Part shown: positions 1 through 8,219 of the stretch, one piece after another
Position numbering within the stretch: position 1 is the first letter of the stretch
How the letters are laid out: every line of letters starts with the position of its first letter
NCBI RefSeq assembly: GCF_963677315.1
Contig: NZ_OY781939.1
Location: 558,001 to 622,000 of the forward strand
DNA from: an uncultured Sphaerochaeta sp.
GTDB lineage: Bacteria > Spirochaetota > Spirochaetia > Sphaerochaetales > Sphaerochaetaceae
Length of the DNA stretch: 64,000 nucleotides
Direction: 5' to 3'
Notes under the pieces: model-generated
What the model was told of the DNA's origin: nothing
The model's database searches: none
What the model saw: only the letters and a program-made list of their open reading frames with translations
Position numbers and translations under genes: made by a program

Positions 1-590
1 ACATCTCGCTCCCATCCAAGGCAAAGGCTTATATCGCCAACCCTTCCCAGTGGTCGGGAAGAACCCTCCCAACCATCGCCTTTGGACAGGAACTCCTGGT
101 AAGTGCATTACATCTCTGTGCTGCAGCAACAGCGCTCTCTCCAAGTGGAGAGCTCATTGCCCCACACCTCATTCTCTCCCGCTCATCACCAGTTAGTGGA
201 GAAAAAAGCTACCAACGGGAACGTACGGTGATTTCACAAGTGTTGGAACCTTCGGTCACTGAACGTATTCGTGAGGGAATGCACCGCGCTACGCTTCCAG
301 GAGGCACGGGAATCCAGGCAAGCGTTGAAGGTGTGGACATTGGGGTAAAGACAGGAACAGCCCAACTGTTCAATGAAGAGACCAAAAGTTATGAGGATGG
401 AACCATACTTGTATCTACACTTGCCCTGGTACCGATTGATAACCCAGAATATATACTCTATGTAGGAGCGGGCAATCCGAAAGGGGCTTCTCTCTATGGC
501 TCGAATGTTGCAGCACCAGCGATTGGGGCCATCGTCAGGACGCTCATAAGCCAGGGAAAACTCATTGCAGGTGATACACCCATTCTTTAG
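1..590 (+). CDS. Penicillin-binding protein transpeptidase, C-terminal part (5' end outside window)
   Basis: This is the end of a class B type penicillin-binding protein, a periplasmic D,D-transpeptidase that cross-links peptidoglycan. The reading frame is open from base 3 to the TAG at 588-590. The third active-site box is visible as VKTGTAQ. Upstream of it is the stretch FGQELLVSALHLCAAATAL, which matches the 'G..l.vTplQla.aya.la' helix of FtsI/PBP2 proteins, followed by a GELIAPHLI segment. The SxxK and SxN boxes would lie upstream of the window and cannot be seen. It ends four bases inside the convergent flhF-like gene. It is a candidate for the division transpeptidase absent from the cluster at 6948-15513, but SpoVD/FtsI versus PBP2 cannot be decided from this fragment. 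Confidence 0.85.
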   Translation, partial: ISLPSKAKAYIANPSQWSGRTLPTIAFGQELLVSALHLCAAATALSPSGELIAPHLILSRSSPVSGEKSYQRERTVISQVLEPSVTERIREGMHRATLPGGTGIQASVEGVDIGVKTGTAQLFNEETKSYEDGTILVSTLALVPIDNPEYILYVGAGNPKGASLYGSNVAAPAIGAIVRTLISQGKLIAGDTPIL

Positions 591-1588
591 AGAGATGGGA
601 AAAATTGATCAAGCTCAAGAGTAAAACCACGTAATCGGGAAACCAATACCGACGCATCGGCACGATGAAAATCCTCAGGCACCCCCTGCCCATCAGCCAG
701 GAAAGAGAGGGGAAGGCCAACCTCCTTGGCAAAGAACAGAATATTACCAATCCCATGGGTCTCATCCAGCTTGGTCACCAGTAATTTTCGTAGTGTATAT
801 TCACTGAACAGCTCATACTGTGCAATAAGGTCGGTGAATTTACTGCTTGCACTCACCACCAAGGTGTACTCACGTTCCTTGTCATCAAATGAAGAAAACA
901 AGTCGGAGAGGGAATCCCTAAGCATCACATCCTTACTGCTATGGCCGGTGGTGTCAACGAGCACATGGTCATAGGTCTCCAGAACCTCAAGCAATCCAGA
1001 CAACACCCCTGCATCGGTAGCCTCGAACAGCGGGAGGGAGTACTCCTTTGCAAAGTATCTAACCTGTTCCAACGCGCCAGGGCGATGGACGTCAAAACTG
1101 AGCAGGGCTACTTTCTTTCCTTCTTTTGCCCTGAGATGAATTGCAAGTTTTACCAGGCTGGTGGTCTTCCCCACCCCGGCCGGTCCTACCAACACTACGT
1201 AACGTTGTTGGACAGAATCCTCAAACTGCAGGCCTTCAAGAAGATACTGGAAAAACTGGACTTCAAGCTCTGCTTGCCCCAAGGATTTATCATCGGGCAA
1301 CAACATGCTCCTGATTTGTTCGATTCTGGCCGGAGGAATCTCATTCTGTTCCATAAGAAAGGATAAATGGTCCCCTGCATCAAAAACAGGATCTTCTTCC
1401 TCTCTCTCTTCAACAGGTTCTGTATTCTCCACTAGGAAGAAAGTGATACGGCAACGTTTTTCCTTGCGTATCCCCTTCTTCACTTGGAAATCCTTACGCG
1501 TATGAACACGCACTGCAGTTCCCCACTGTGTGCGTGCTTCTTTCAATGCGTGTTCATAGTCTTCTGCCTCGAGCGTTAGGAATTCCAA
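587..1588 (-). CDS. flhF: FlhF-like SRP-family GTPase
   Basis: A 333-residue GTPase of the SRP54/FtsY/FlhF class. FlhF normally sets the position and number of flagella at the membrane together with FlhG. The N-terminal 100 residues are the variable FlhF N-domain, starting MEFLTLEAEDYEHALKEA. The G domain follows: P-loop GPAGVGKTTS near residue 135, DTTGHS, TKLDET, and the FlhF-typical closing motif ADGQGVPEDF. The start is TTG, chosen because an AAGGGGG ribosome site lies 5 bases before it and the FlhF N-terminus begins there. It follows hslU by 9 bp and so is probably the last gene of that transcript. No other flagellar gene is in the window, which makes it an orphan here. FtsY or Ffh are less likely because the GQ.VPEDF ending is FlhF-specific. 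Confidence 0.85.
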   Translation of the reverse strand: MEFLTLEAEDYEHALKEARTQWGTAVRVHTRKDFQVKKGIRKEKRCRITFFLVENTEPVEEREEEDPVFDAGDHLSFLMEQNEIPPARIEQIRSMLLPDDKSLGQAELEVQFFQYLLEGLQFEDSVQQRYVVLVGPAGVGKTTSLVKLAIHLRAKEGKKVALLSFDVHRPGALEQVRYFAKEYSLPLFEATDAGVLSGLLEVLETYDHVLVDTTGHSSKDVMLRDSLSDLFSSFDDKEREYTLVVSASSKFTDLIAQYELFSEYTLRKLLVTKLDETHGIGNILFFAKEVGLPLSFLADGQGVPEDFHRADASVLVSRLRGFTLELDQFFPSL

Positions 1589-1597
1589 ATTGCCCCC

Positions 1598-2977
1598 TTA
1601 GAGAATGAACTTGGAGAGGTCCTGATCCTGGAGAACATCATGCAACCGCTCATCAACATATGCTGCGGTGATGGTGATGGTCTGCCCTGAAAGTTCATCT
1701 GCACTGAAGGAAAGTTCTTCCAAGAGCTTCTCCATGATGGTGAACAGTCTCCTGGCACCTATATTATCATTGGTCGTGTTCACTTCATAGGCTATCTCAC
1801 TGACTTTCCTGATGGCTGCATCATCAAATATGATCTCCACACCTTCGGTCTTGAGCAACTCATGATACTGCATGGTCATCGCATTTGCAGGCTCTGTAAG
1901 AATCCGGTAGAAATCGTCAGCACTCAAGTCATCCAATTCAACGCGAAGCGGGAAACGCCCCTGCAACTCAGGAATCAGGTCACTGGGCTTGGAAACATGG
2001 AATGCACCGCTGGCAATGAACAGGATATGTGTGGTATCAATCACGCCCCATTTGGTGGAAACACTGGTACCTTCAACGATGGGAAGAATATCACGTTGTA
2101 CACCTTCCCTGCTTACATCAATGCTGGATGCACCACCACCGCTTTTAGCGACCTTGTCGATCTCATCGAGGAATACAATCCCCATCTGCTCTACCCGTTC
2201 CTTGGCCTCATCAATGGCACGGTCATTATCCACAGCCTTCTCAGTCTCTTCCTCGGTAAAAATCTCCCGGGCACGTTTTACGGTCAACTTGCGGTTATGT
2301 CCACGGCCGTTTCCAAAGATTGAGCCAAGGCTCTGCATTGCATCCTGCAGCTCTTCCATATTCGGTTGACCAAGGACCTCAATACCAACCCGCTTCCTAC
2401 TCTGGACATTGACTTCTATCTCACGGTCATCAAACTTACCGTCCCTGAGCATCTCCCTGAAGCGTTCACGGGTAGCCTTCTGACTGTCGGTGAAGCTGCT
2501 GCCGGCCGGCACCACATCACTCTTCTCATCACCCTTGGCCTGAGGAAGCAACATATCGAGCAGACGCTCCTCAACCCTGCTTGATACTTTCTCCTTCTCT
2601 GCCTCGGCTAGTTCAGCTTTCACTTGCTGGACAGCAATACTCATGAGGTCCCTGATGATCGATTCAACATCCCTACCGACGTACCCTACCTCTGTGTACT
2701 TGGTAGCCTCTACCTTGATAAACGGAGCGTTGGACAGCTTTGCGATACGCCTTGCTATCTCGGTCTTTCCCACTCCAGTGGGGCCGATCATGATGATGTT
2801 CTTGGGAGAGACTTCGTCCCTGATTTCCTCAGGTAACCGTTTCCTGCGAGTCCGGTTACGAATCGCAACCGCTATGGTTCGCTTGGCCTTCTGCTGGCCA
2901 ATGATATATTTATCGAGTTCTGAAACAATCTGAGAAGGCTTGAGCTCATCAAGCTTCCTGCTTGCTGAATATCCCAT
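1598..2977 (-). CDS. hslU: HslU, ATPase subunit of the HslUV protease
   Basis: AAA+ unfoldase that feeds proteins to the HslV peptidase in the cytoplasm. At 459 residues it is close to the usual 440-460. The N-terminal signature PSQIVSELDKYIIGQQKAK is followed by Walker A GPTGVGKTE, the pore-loop region KYTEVGYVGRDVES, a long helical I-domain (about residues 110-250) and Walker B IVFLDEIDK. The C-terminus LSKFIL is the tail that inserts into HslV pockets. The gene starts 4 bp after the hslV stop, and its GAGGT ribosome site lies in the last codons of hslV, so the two are translated together. Confidence 0.97.
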   Translation of the reverse strand: MGYSASRKLDELKPSQIVSELDKYIIGQQKAKRTIAVAIRNRTRRKRLPEEIRDEVSPKNIIMIGPTGVGKTEIARRIAKLSNAPFIKVEATKYTEVGYVGRDVESIIRDLMSIAVQQVKAELAEAEKEKVSSRVEERLLDMLLPQAKGDEKSDVVPAGSSFTDSQKATRERFREMLRDGKFDDREIEVNVQSRKRVGIEVLGQPNMEELQDAMQSLGSIFGNGRGHNRKLTVKRAREIFTEEETEKAVDNDRAIDEAKERVEQMGIVFLDEIDKVAKSGGGASSIDVSREGVQRDILPIVEGTSVSTKWGVIDTTHILFIASGAFHVSKPSDLIPELQGRFPLRVELDDLSADDFYRILTEPANAMTMQYHELLKTEGVEIIFDDAAIRKVSEIAYEVNTTNDNIGARRLFTIMEKLLEELSFSADELSGQTITITAAYVDERLHDVLQDQDLSKFIL

Positions 2978-2981
2978 ATGC

Positions 2982-3518
2982 TTATAGTACCTCTACGTTA
3001 ATCTGATCATCTGTGTAGATGCAGACTGATGCTGCTATCTGCACACTCTTTCTGGCAATCTCTTCCGCTGACATCGTGGAGTCTGCCTCCAAATATGCCA
3101 ATGCTGCACTGAGTGCATAATTGCCCCCACTTCCGATACCGATGGCATCCCGCTCGGGATCGACCACATCCCCTGCTCCATTGATCAGGAATATTCGCTT
3201 TCCATCACTGACAAGCATCATTGCCTCGAGCTGACGCAGCTGTTTATCGGTTCTCCACTGCTTGGCCAGTTCCACTGCCGATCGGGTCAGGTCCCCATTG
3301 TACTGCTTCAATTTTCCCTCAAAAAGTTCAAAGAGGGTGAATGCATCGGCAGTTGTCCCGGCAAAACCGGTAATTACCTTCCCGTCATACAGCGTTCGCA
3401 CCTTATGCGCGTTTGACTTTAAAATCGTATCTCCTGCAGTGACCTGTCCATCGCCAGCTATGGCGACATGTCCATTTCTTCTCACTGCGACGATGGTTGT
3501 TCCTTTAAAACTACTCAT
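2982..3518 (-). CDS. hslV: HslV, proteolytic subunit of the HslUV protease
   Basis: Threonine peptidase of the proteasome-like HslUV complex, 178 residues. The ATG at 3518 is chosen because a GGAAGG site precedes it and it gives the family N-terminus [16 protein letters not shown]. The catalytic threonine should be the first T of GTTIV, exposed after removal of a six-residue leader. [11 protein letters not shown] and [15 protein letters not shown] are family motifs. A longer in-frame reading back to 3674 exists but lies inside the recombinase gene and has no family match. It overlaps that recombinase gene by 8 bp. Confidence 0.96.
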   Translation of the reverse strand: MSSFKGTTIVAVRRNGHVAIAGDGQVTAGDTILKSNAHKVRTLYDGKVITGFAGTTADAFTLFELFEGKLKQYNGDLTRSAVELAKQWRTDKQLRQLEAMMLVSDGKRIFLINGAGDVVDPERDAIGIGSGGNYALSAALAYLEADSTMSAEEIARKSVQIAASVCIYTDDQINVEVL

Positions 3519-4401
3519 GTTGCTTCCTTCCATGGGGGTGACAGGATGCATAGACCCGTGCCAGCCTCTCTTTCGATACATGGGTGTAAATCTGGGTGGT
3601 AGAGATGCTGGCATGACCAAGCAATTCCTGTACCAATCGAATATCTGCACCGTTGTCCAGAAGATGGGTTGCATAGGTATGCCTCAGTACATGGGGCGTA
3701 AATTGTTTCTGCCACCCAAGCCTTCTTCTATATGTAGCAAACATACTACCAACAGTGCTCATCGGCAACTGTTTTCCCTGTATTGAACAGAACAAGAAGG
3801 GGCAATCAAATCGCTCTCTTTTCAAGCTCAGATAGGTTTGCAGAACCTCCCTGCAATGATTGGTGAAAAAGACATAGCGGCTCTTTGATCCCTTTCCCAA
3901 GACTCGTATACGTCGTTTATCCCATTCGATTGACTCTTCTTTGATACCGAGCACCTCACTGATTCTGCAACCAGTGTCATAGAGCAAGGTAAAAAGCGAA
4001 ATTGAGCGAGCTGAGCGGAAATCATCACAGCTCTGGCTGAGCAACTGTGCCACTTCATTGACAGTAAGAACAGTGGGAAGGTGTTTCTGGCTCCTGTGTG
4101 TTGCCACGAGTGAGAATGGGTTCACTGAACATACCCCACGTTTACATAGTGAGGTATAGAAGGTTCTTACACAGCTGATCTTCCGGTTCACTGTTGTCTC
4201 ACTGTAGTGGTTGTCGAATTTCAGGTACCGAAGATACATCCTCCCATCTTCCCTTCCAGCCTCTTTCAGGCCAATCCCAAGGGAAGAGAAATAAGCTGCT
4301 AGCTGTTCCAGGTCCCTCCTGTAGGCAAGCAGTGTATGGTCACTGAGATTTCGTATCTGTTTCTGGGTTTCCAGGAACTCCTGGATCAAGGGTTCATGCA
4401 T
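3511..4401 (-). CDS. Tyrosine recombinase, XerC/XerD type (second copy)
   Basis: Site-specific recombinase of 296 residues, of the type that resolves chromosome dimers at dif during division. The N-terminal SAM-like DNA-binding domain (about 1-90) is followed by a catalytic domain with all expected residues: Arg in [10 protein letters not shown], Lys in [11 protein letters not shown], HxxR in [17 protein letters not shown], the [17 protein letters not shown] block with the His, and the nucleophile Tyr in IYTHV. It overlaps dprA by 8 bp upstream and hslV by 8 bp downstream, so it sits inside the operon and is not a mobile-element integrase. Which copy is XerC and which is XerD cannot be told from motifs alone. 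Confidence 0.9.
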   Translation of the reverse strand: MHEPLIQEFLETQKQIRNLSDHTLLAYRRDLEQLAAYFSSLGIGLKEAGREDGRMYLRYLKFDNHYSETTVNRKISCVRTFYTSLCKRGVCSVNPFSLVATHRSQKHLPTVLTVNEVAQLLSQSCDDFRSARSISLFTLLYDTGCRISEVLGIKEESIEWDKRRIRVLGKGSKSRYVFFTNHCREVLQTYLSLKRERFDCPFLFCSIQGKQLPMSTVGSMFATYRRRLGWQKQFTPHVLRHTYATHLLDNGADIRLVQELLGHASISTTQIYTHVSKERLARVYASCHPHGRKQHE

Positions 4402-5272
4402 ACTCTAGACTATACCATGCCCGTCCAAAACGGTACAACGTACCCGCTCCCCCTCTTCTCTCTTCCACCTTGCATGGACTCTCCCAACAAAGAAGGGAAG
4501 CAAGGTCACGAAAGGAGGCAACATCAGGGGCTCCCATTTGTGCAAGAGCGGCGATGCCAGCATCCAGTGAACCACCACAGAGCCCATCAGAGTGCACAAA
4601 TACGTCCTTTCCCTGATCCAACGCAGAGGTGGCACAGTGCAGGCATCCACTTTTCTCAGGGGACTGTATAACCATCGTAGCATCCCCAATCGCTGTCGAG
4701 AGCATATTACGGCTCAGGCAACGGGAAGGGAAAGCTGCATCATCAGGTTCATAGGGGGAGAGCAATGAGACGAACGGTAATGCATGATAGGCCCTGATGC
4801 GAGGTGTCGCTAATCCACAGTCACAGATGACGAATGCATTGACTTTTACGTCCCCGCTGGCATAGAGAGCAGTCCTATCAATCCCTCGGCTGTTGCTTGT
4901 CACCAGCGTGGTGTTGTTTGCACAGGTTTCAAGGGCAAAGCGGTATGCCCGTTGAGAACCGTTGCCATCCGGATAGCGGGTTCCGCAGAGGGTAAGCAGC
5001 TGGGAAGAGGGGTCAGGCAAAAGCTTATTGTACATAAGCCTGAACGGAGGGTTCTCCATCTGGTAAAGCGCGGATGGATACCCTTCCATTCCCCAGAAAC
5101 AGACTTTGAGTGATTGCTCTTCATAAAGAAACCTGAGCATCCGCTTCACCCGGCCCATGCTTGCTCCACGATTTACGAGTTCCTGCAATGTAACACCAGA
5201 ATGAGCCAACGCTATCCTCTTCTCGCATGAGAGTGGCAGGAGACTGAGCGCCAGTAGTATCGAAAGTTTCAT
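4394..5272 (-). CDS. dprA: DprA/Smf family DNA-processing protein, diverged
   Basis: DprA binds incoming single-stranded DNA and loads RecA during natural transformation. This 292-residue protein keeps the Rossmann-fold layout: CGTRYPDGNGSQRAY where DprA has the GSR motif, SNSRGIDRTALYASG where the family has SGLARGID..AH, then a FPSRCLSRNMLSTAIGD block for F..RNRIIAGLS, and SGCLHCATSALDQGKDVFV for the SG.L.TA..A...GR.V strand. Several normally invariant residues differ, and there is no C-terminal winged helix. Its position between two Xer genes and before hslV matches the smf position in Borrelia. GGAG lies only 2 bases from the chosen ATG, so a downstream start is possible. Confidence 0.8.
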   Translation of the reverse strand: MKLSILLALSLLPLSCEKRIALAHSGVTLQELVNRGASMGRVKRMLRFLYEEQSLKVCFWGMEGYPSALYQMENPPFRLMYNKLLPDPSSQLLTLCGTRYPDGNGSQRAYRFALETCANNTTLVTSNSRGIDRTALYASGDVKVNAFVICDCGLATPRIRAYHALPFVSLLSPYEPDDAAFPSRCLSRNMLSTAIGDATMVIQSPEKSGCLHCATSALDQGKDVFVHSDGLCGGSLDAGIAALAQMGAPDVASFRDLASLLCWESPCKVEERRGGAGTLYRFGRAWYSLEYA

Positions 5273-5305
5273 AACTCCAAAAGGCAGGAAAACAGGGGAC
5301 TTGCT

Positions 5306-6049
5306 TCAAAACCGTTCAACGACAACCTTGATAAGCAAGAGGGAAAGCACCAGCAACATGACTGGTTTCACTACCTTCCCTCCGATTCTCAGCGCCAAGT
5401 GACTGCCGATGTATCCGCCAATGATGGCACTGATGGCACAGGGAATTGCAATGGAAAAATCGATCACCCCATGATAGAGAAACATGGACAATGCTGCGAT
5501 ATTGGAAGCAAGGTTCACAATCCTTGCTGTTCCGCATGCCTTAAGCAGGTCCAGACCAAGCACAGCAGTGAATATGATGGTAAGGAACATTCCCGTCCCT
5601 GGCCCAAAGAAGCCATCATACATCCCAACGACCAGTCCGGTGATCCCGCTGAGGGTTAGGGTGAAAGCCTTTCCCCTCGGTTGTGCTTTCCCAAAATTCG
5701 GGTTAACCAACATGAATACGGCAAGGGAAGGTACCAGAATGATCAGAAGATAGGAGAGATAGGTCGAGGCATATTGTGTTGCCAGGTAGGATCCATAGGA
5801 AGAACCTATGAAGGTTGTCACGATGGCTATCCCCCCTACCAGGAAGCTGACCTGCTTATTGGCCAGATACTGGATGGTTGCAACCAGTGTTCCACTTGCG
5901 GAGGCAAATTTATTGTTTCCGAGGGCTGTGGTTGGGGGAAGCCCCACTGCTACATAGGCAGTCAGGGTGATCAGGCCACCACCACCAGCGATGGCATCCA
6001 CCGCAGAACCGAAGGCGATGATGGGACAGAGAATCCATAATACACTCAC
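5306..6049 (-). CDS. TSUP (TauE/SafE) family membrane permease
   Basis: A 247-residue inner-membrane protein with about seven or eight hydrophobic segments. The AIAGGGGLITL sequence near the N-terminus and the second half containing MYDGFFGPGTGMFLT are the paired repeats of the TauE/SafE (TSUP) family, which moves sulfite, sulfonates or other organic anions. The start is GTG at 6049, supported by GGAG six bases upstream. It begins 2 bp after the Xer recombinase gene and is therefore co-transcribed with division genes, although no functional link is known. The substrate is not predictable. Confidence 0.88.
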   Translation of the reverse strand: MSVLWILCPIIAFGSAVDAIAGGGGLITLTAYVAVGLPPTTALGNNKFASASGTLVATIQYLANKQVSFLVGGIAIVTTFIGSSYGSYLATQYASTYLSYLLIILVPSLAVFMLVNPNFGKAQPRGKAFTLTLSGITGLVVGMYDGFFGPGTGMFLTIIFTAVLGLDLLKACGTARIVNLASNIAALSMFLYHGVIDFSIAIPCAISAIIGGYIGSHLALRIGGKVVKPVMLLVLSLLLIKVVVERF

Positions 6050-6051
6050 GC

Positions 6052-6945
6052 TTACTCCTCACTCCCCTGCTCGTCATGGTAGGCATCATATGCATGCTGC
6101 AGGGAGGCAGTATCCACATGGGTGTAGATCTGCGTTGTCTTGATATCTGCATGTCCTAGGAGCTCCTGGACACTTCTCAAGTCTGCCCCCCCTTCCAACA
6201 GGTGGGTTGCGAAGCTATGGCGAAGGGTATGTACCTTTGCATCAAGGTCACACTCCCTACAGTAGCTGACAAAACGTTTATAGATAGCCTGTCTGGTGAG
6301 CTTCTTTCCCCTACGTCCGACAAAAAGGGCCTTGTTGGCAAGGCGCATACCTACAAGCACAGGACGGATATCCTTGAGATATGCAGATAGATACTGGGCT
6401 GCTATCTCTCCAACTGGTACTATACGAAGTTTGTCGCGCTTTCCAAGGACCCTCAGTTTCCCATCCTGATAATCGGAAACCTCAAGATTGCAAGCCTCAC
6501 TAATTCTCAATCCGCAGGAATAGATCAATTCAAACAGGGTACGATCCCGATACCCCAGAGTGGAGCTTGTATCAATACTTTCAAGGAGTACATCAATCTG
6601 TTCGACACTTGCCACCAGGGGAAGCTTGAGTGGTTTCTGTGAATGACTGATCAAGAGAACAGGGTTGTCCTGCCTTATCTTCTGGAGTTGCAGAAAGGAA
6701 AAGAATGACCTGAGTGCACTGAGCGCTTTTGCAAGACTAGCCGGACTGAGGTCCCGCACCTTTCTTTCCCTGATCAGATAGGTCTCCAATTGGGTTGCAT
6801 CCACCGTTTCAAGAGGAATCGAGGTTTCCAGCAAGCGAGAAACTTCGTATAGATAGACCGACAGCGTCGCCTGGGATAGACGACGCTGTATCATCAGATA
6901 ATCCTCGTACTCTTCGAGCAAGAGCTGGTCAACGGGGAGAGCCAT
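6052..6945 (-). CDS. Tyrosine recombinase, XerC/XerD type (first copy)
   Basis: A 297-residue tyrosine recombinase located 2 bp downstream of ftsZ. It has an N-terminal core-binding domain (SQATLSVYLYEVSRLLE) and a complete catalytic set: Arg in CGLRISEACNL, Lys in [46 protein letters not shown] with His and the nucleophile Tyr. Coupling with ftsZ fits a role in dimer resolution at the septum. It is similar in length and plan to the copy at 3511-4401. The two are likely the XerC/XerD pair that act together at dif, here encoded in one operon. Confidence 0.92.
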   Translation of the reverse strand: MALPVDQLLLEEYEDYLMIQRRLSQATLSVYLYEVSRLLETSIPLETVDATQLETYLIRERKVRDLSPASLAKALSALRSFFSFLQLQKIRQDNPVLLISHSQKPLKLPLVASVEQIDVLLESIDTSSTLGYRDRTLFELIYSCGLRISEACNLEVSDYQDGKLRVLGKRDKLRIVPVGEIAAQYLSAYLKDIRPVLVGMRLANKALFVGRRGKKLTRQAIYKRFVSYCRECDLDAKVHTLRHSFATHLLEGGADLRSVQELLGHADIKTTQIYTHVDTASLQHAYDAYHDEQGSEE

Positions 6946-6947
6946 AC

Positions 6948-8192
6948 CTACTTCTCTTCTGCTTTATTCCTGGAGTACCTCAGTACGGCAGGGATGGTAT
7001 AGTCGTTGGAATTACTTCCCGGCCCCTTGCCCAGCTGTTTCTGCAGATCCTGCCAACGATTGACCTGGATGGCGGGGATTGGTTCCTCGTCCTCCTGGGT
7101 ATTTTTTGCTGCAGGAGCTTCTTCCTCCTGCCTCTTCTCGTCAACCTTTGCAGCGGCATAGTGGCGCTTGACCATATCCATCTCTGGCACTTCGGCACCA
7201 ACGACCTCTTCCTTTCTTTCAAAGCCTGTAGCCACCACCGTAACCTTGATCCGGTCACCCAGTTCAGGATTGAAAGCCTGACCTGCGATGATCAGGGCAT
7301 CATCACTGCACTTGTCGGTTACCAACTCAACGACATCCTGGTACTCCTGGAGGGTAAGGTTGTCACTGCCGGAGAGATTGACCAGAACACTCTTGGCCCC
7401 TTCTATGCTGGCATTTTCCAGGAGGGGGTTGTTGATGGCCTGGCGAGCAGCATCAACTGCACGATTCGCCCCTTCTCCAAACCCGATGCCCATGAGAGCA
7501 TCACCCTTGCCCTTCATGACAGTCCTGACGTCTGCAAAGTCAATGTTGATCTCACCTGGCTCAGTGATCAGCTCACTGATACCCTGTACACCCATGTACA
7601 AGACTTCATCCGCCATCAGGAAGGCTTGCTTGATAGGGGTATTGTTCTCCACTACCTTCAGCAAATATTGGTTGGGAATGATGATAAGGGTATCCACTTG
7701 CTTTCGCAGTTTTTCAATTCCTGCCTGTGCCAACAGCAATTTCTTCTTCCCTTCGAAGGCGAACGGAGTGGTTACGACGGCAACAGTGAGTGCATTACAG
7801 CTCTTGGCTATCTCAGCGACTACAGGGGCTGCACCGGTACCGGTTCCCCCCCCCATGCCGGCAGTAATAAAGACCATATCGGCATTCTCTATCTCCCGAC
7901 GGATGTCTTCCTTGCTCTCCTGGGCGGCTTTCTCACCAACCTCGGGGACGCCCCCAGCGCCAAGCCCTCCGGTCAACTCCTTGCCGATGGGAAGACGGAC
8001 CTGTGCGTTGGATCGCTGTAAGGCCTGCATATCAGTATTCATGGTAACGAACTGCACCTTTTTCAGGCCACTGGCAATCATACGATTCACCGCATTACCC
8101 CCAGCACCTCCTACCCCAAGCACCTTGATGACCGTGGCAGTGGTTTGTTCATCCTGAACCATATCCTCAACTTCAAACATTCCAAAATCCAT
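6948..8192 (-). CDS. ftsZ: FtsZ, cell-division tubulin homologue
   Basis: The GTP-dependent polymer that forms the Z-ring. It is 414 residues long. Visible motifs are GVGGAGGNAVNRMI, the tubulin signature GMGGGTGTGAAPV, the T7 synergy region NIDFADVRTVMKGKGDALMG, and a C-terminal peptide YTIPAVLRYSR after a charged linker of about 70 residues, which is the site that binds FtsA and other partners. The start ATG has AAGGAA upstream. It lies 27 bp after ftsA and 2 bp before a Xer gene. Confidence 0.98.
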   Translation of the reverse strand: MDFGMFEVEDMVQDEQTTATVIKVLGVGGAGGNAVNRMIASGLKKVQFVTMNTDMQALQRSNAQVRLPIGKELTGGLGAGGVPEVGEKAAQESKEDIRREIENADMVFITAGMGGGTGTGAAPVVAEIAKSCNALTVAVVTTPFAFEGKKKLLLAQAGIEKLRKQVDTLIIIPNQYLLKVVENNTPIKQAFLMADEVLYMGVQGISELITEPGEINIDFADVRTVMKGKGDALMGIGFGEGANRAVDAARQAINNPLLENASIEGAKSVLVNLSGSDNLTLQEYQDVVELVTDKCSDDALIIAGQAFNPELGDRIKVTVVATGFERKEEVVGAEVPEMDMVKRHYAAAKVDEKRQEEEAPAAKNTQEDEEPIPAIQVNRWQDLQKQLGKGPGSNSNDYTIPAVLRYSRNKAEEK

Positions 8193-8219
8193 ACTCTATT
8201 CCTTCGCCATTCGGCACGT

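Noticed and set aside
3511..6945. Xer-type recombinases as phage or island integrases
   Set aside because: Both are tightly coupled to core genes on each side; no att repeats, tRNA insertion or phage genes nearby.
6795..8157. Long open frames (408 and 289 codons) on the plus strand opposite ftsZ and the Xer gene
   Set aside because: ftsZ on the minus strand is certain. The antisense frames have no ribosome site or family motif and are mirror effects of codon bias.
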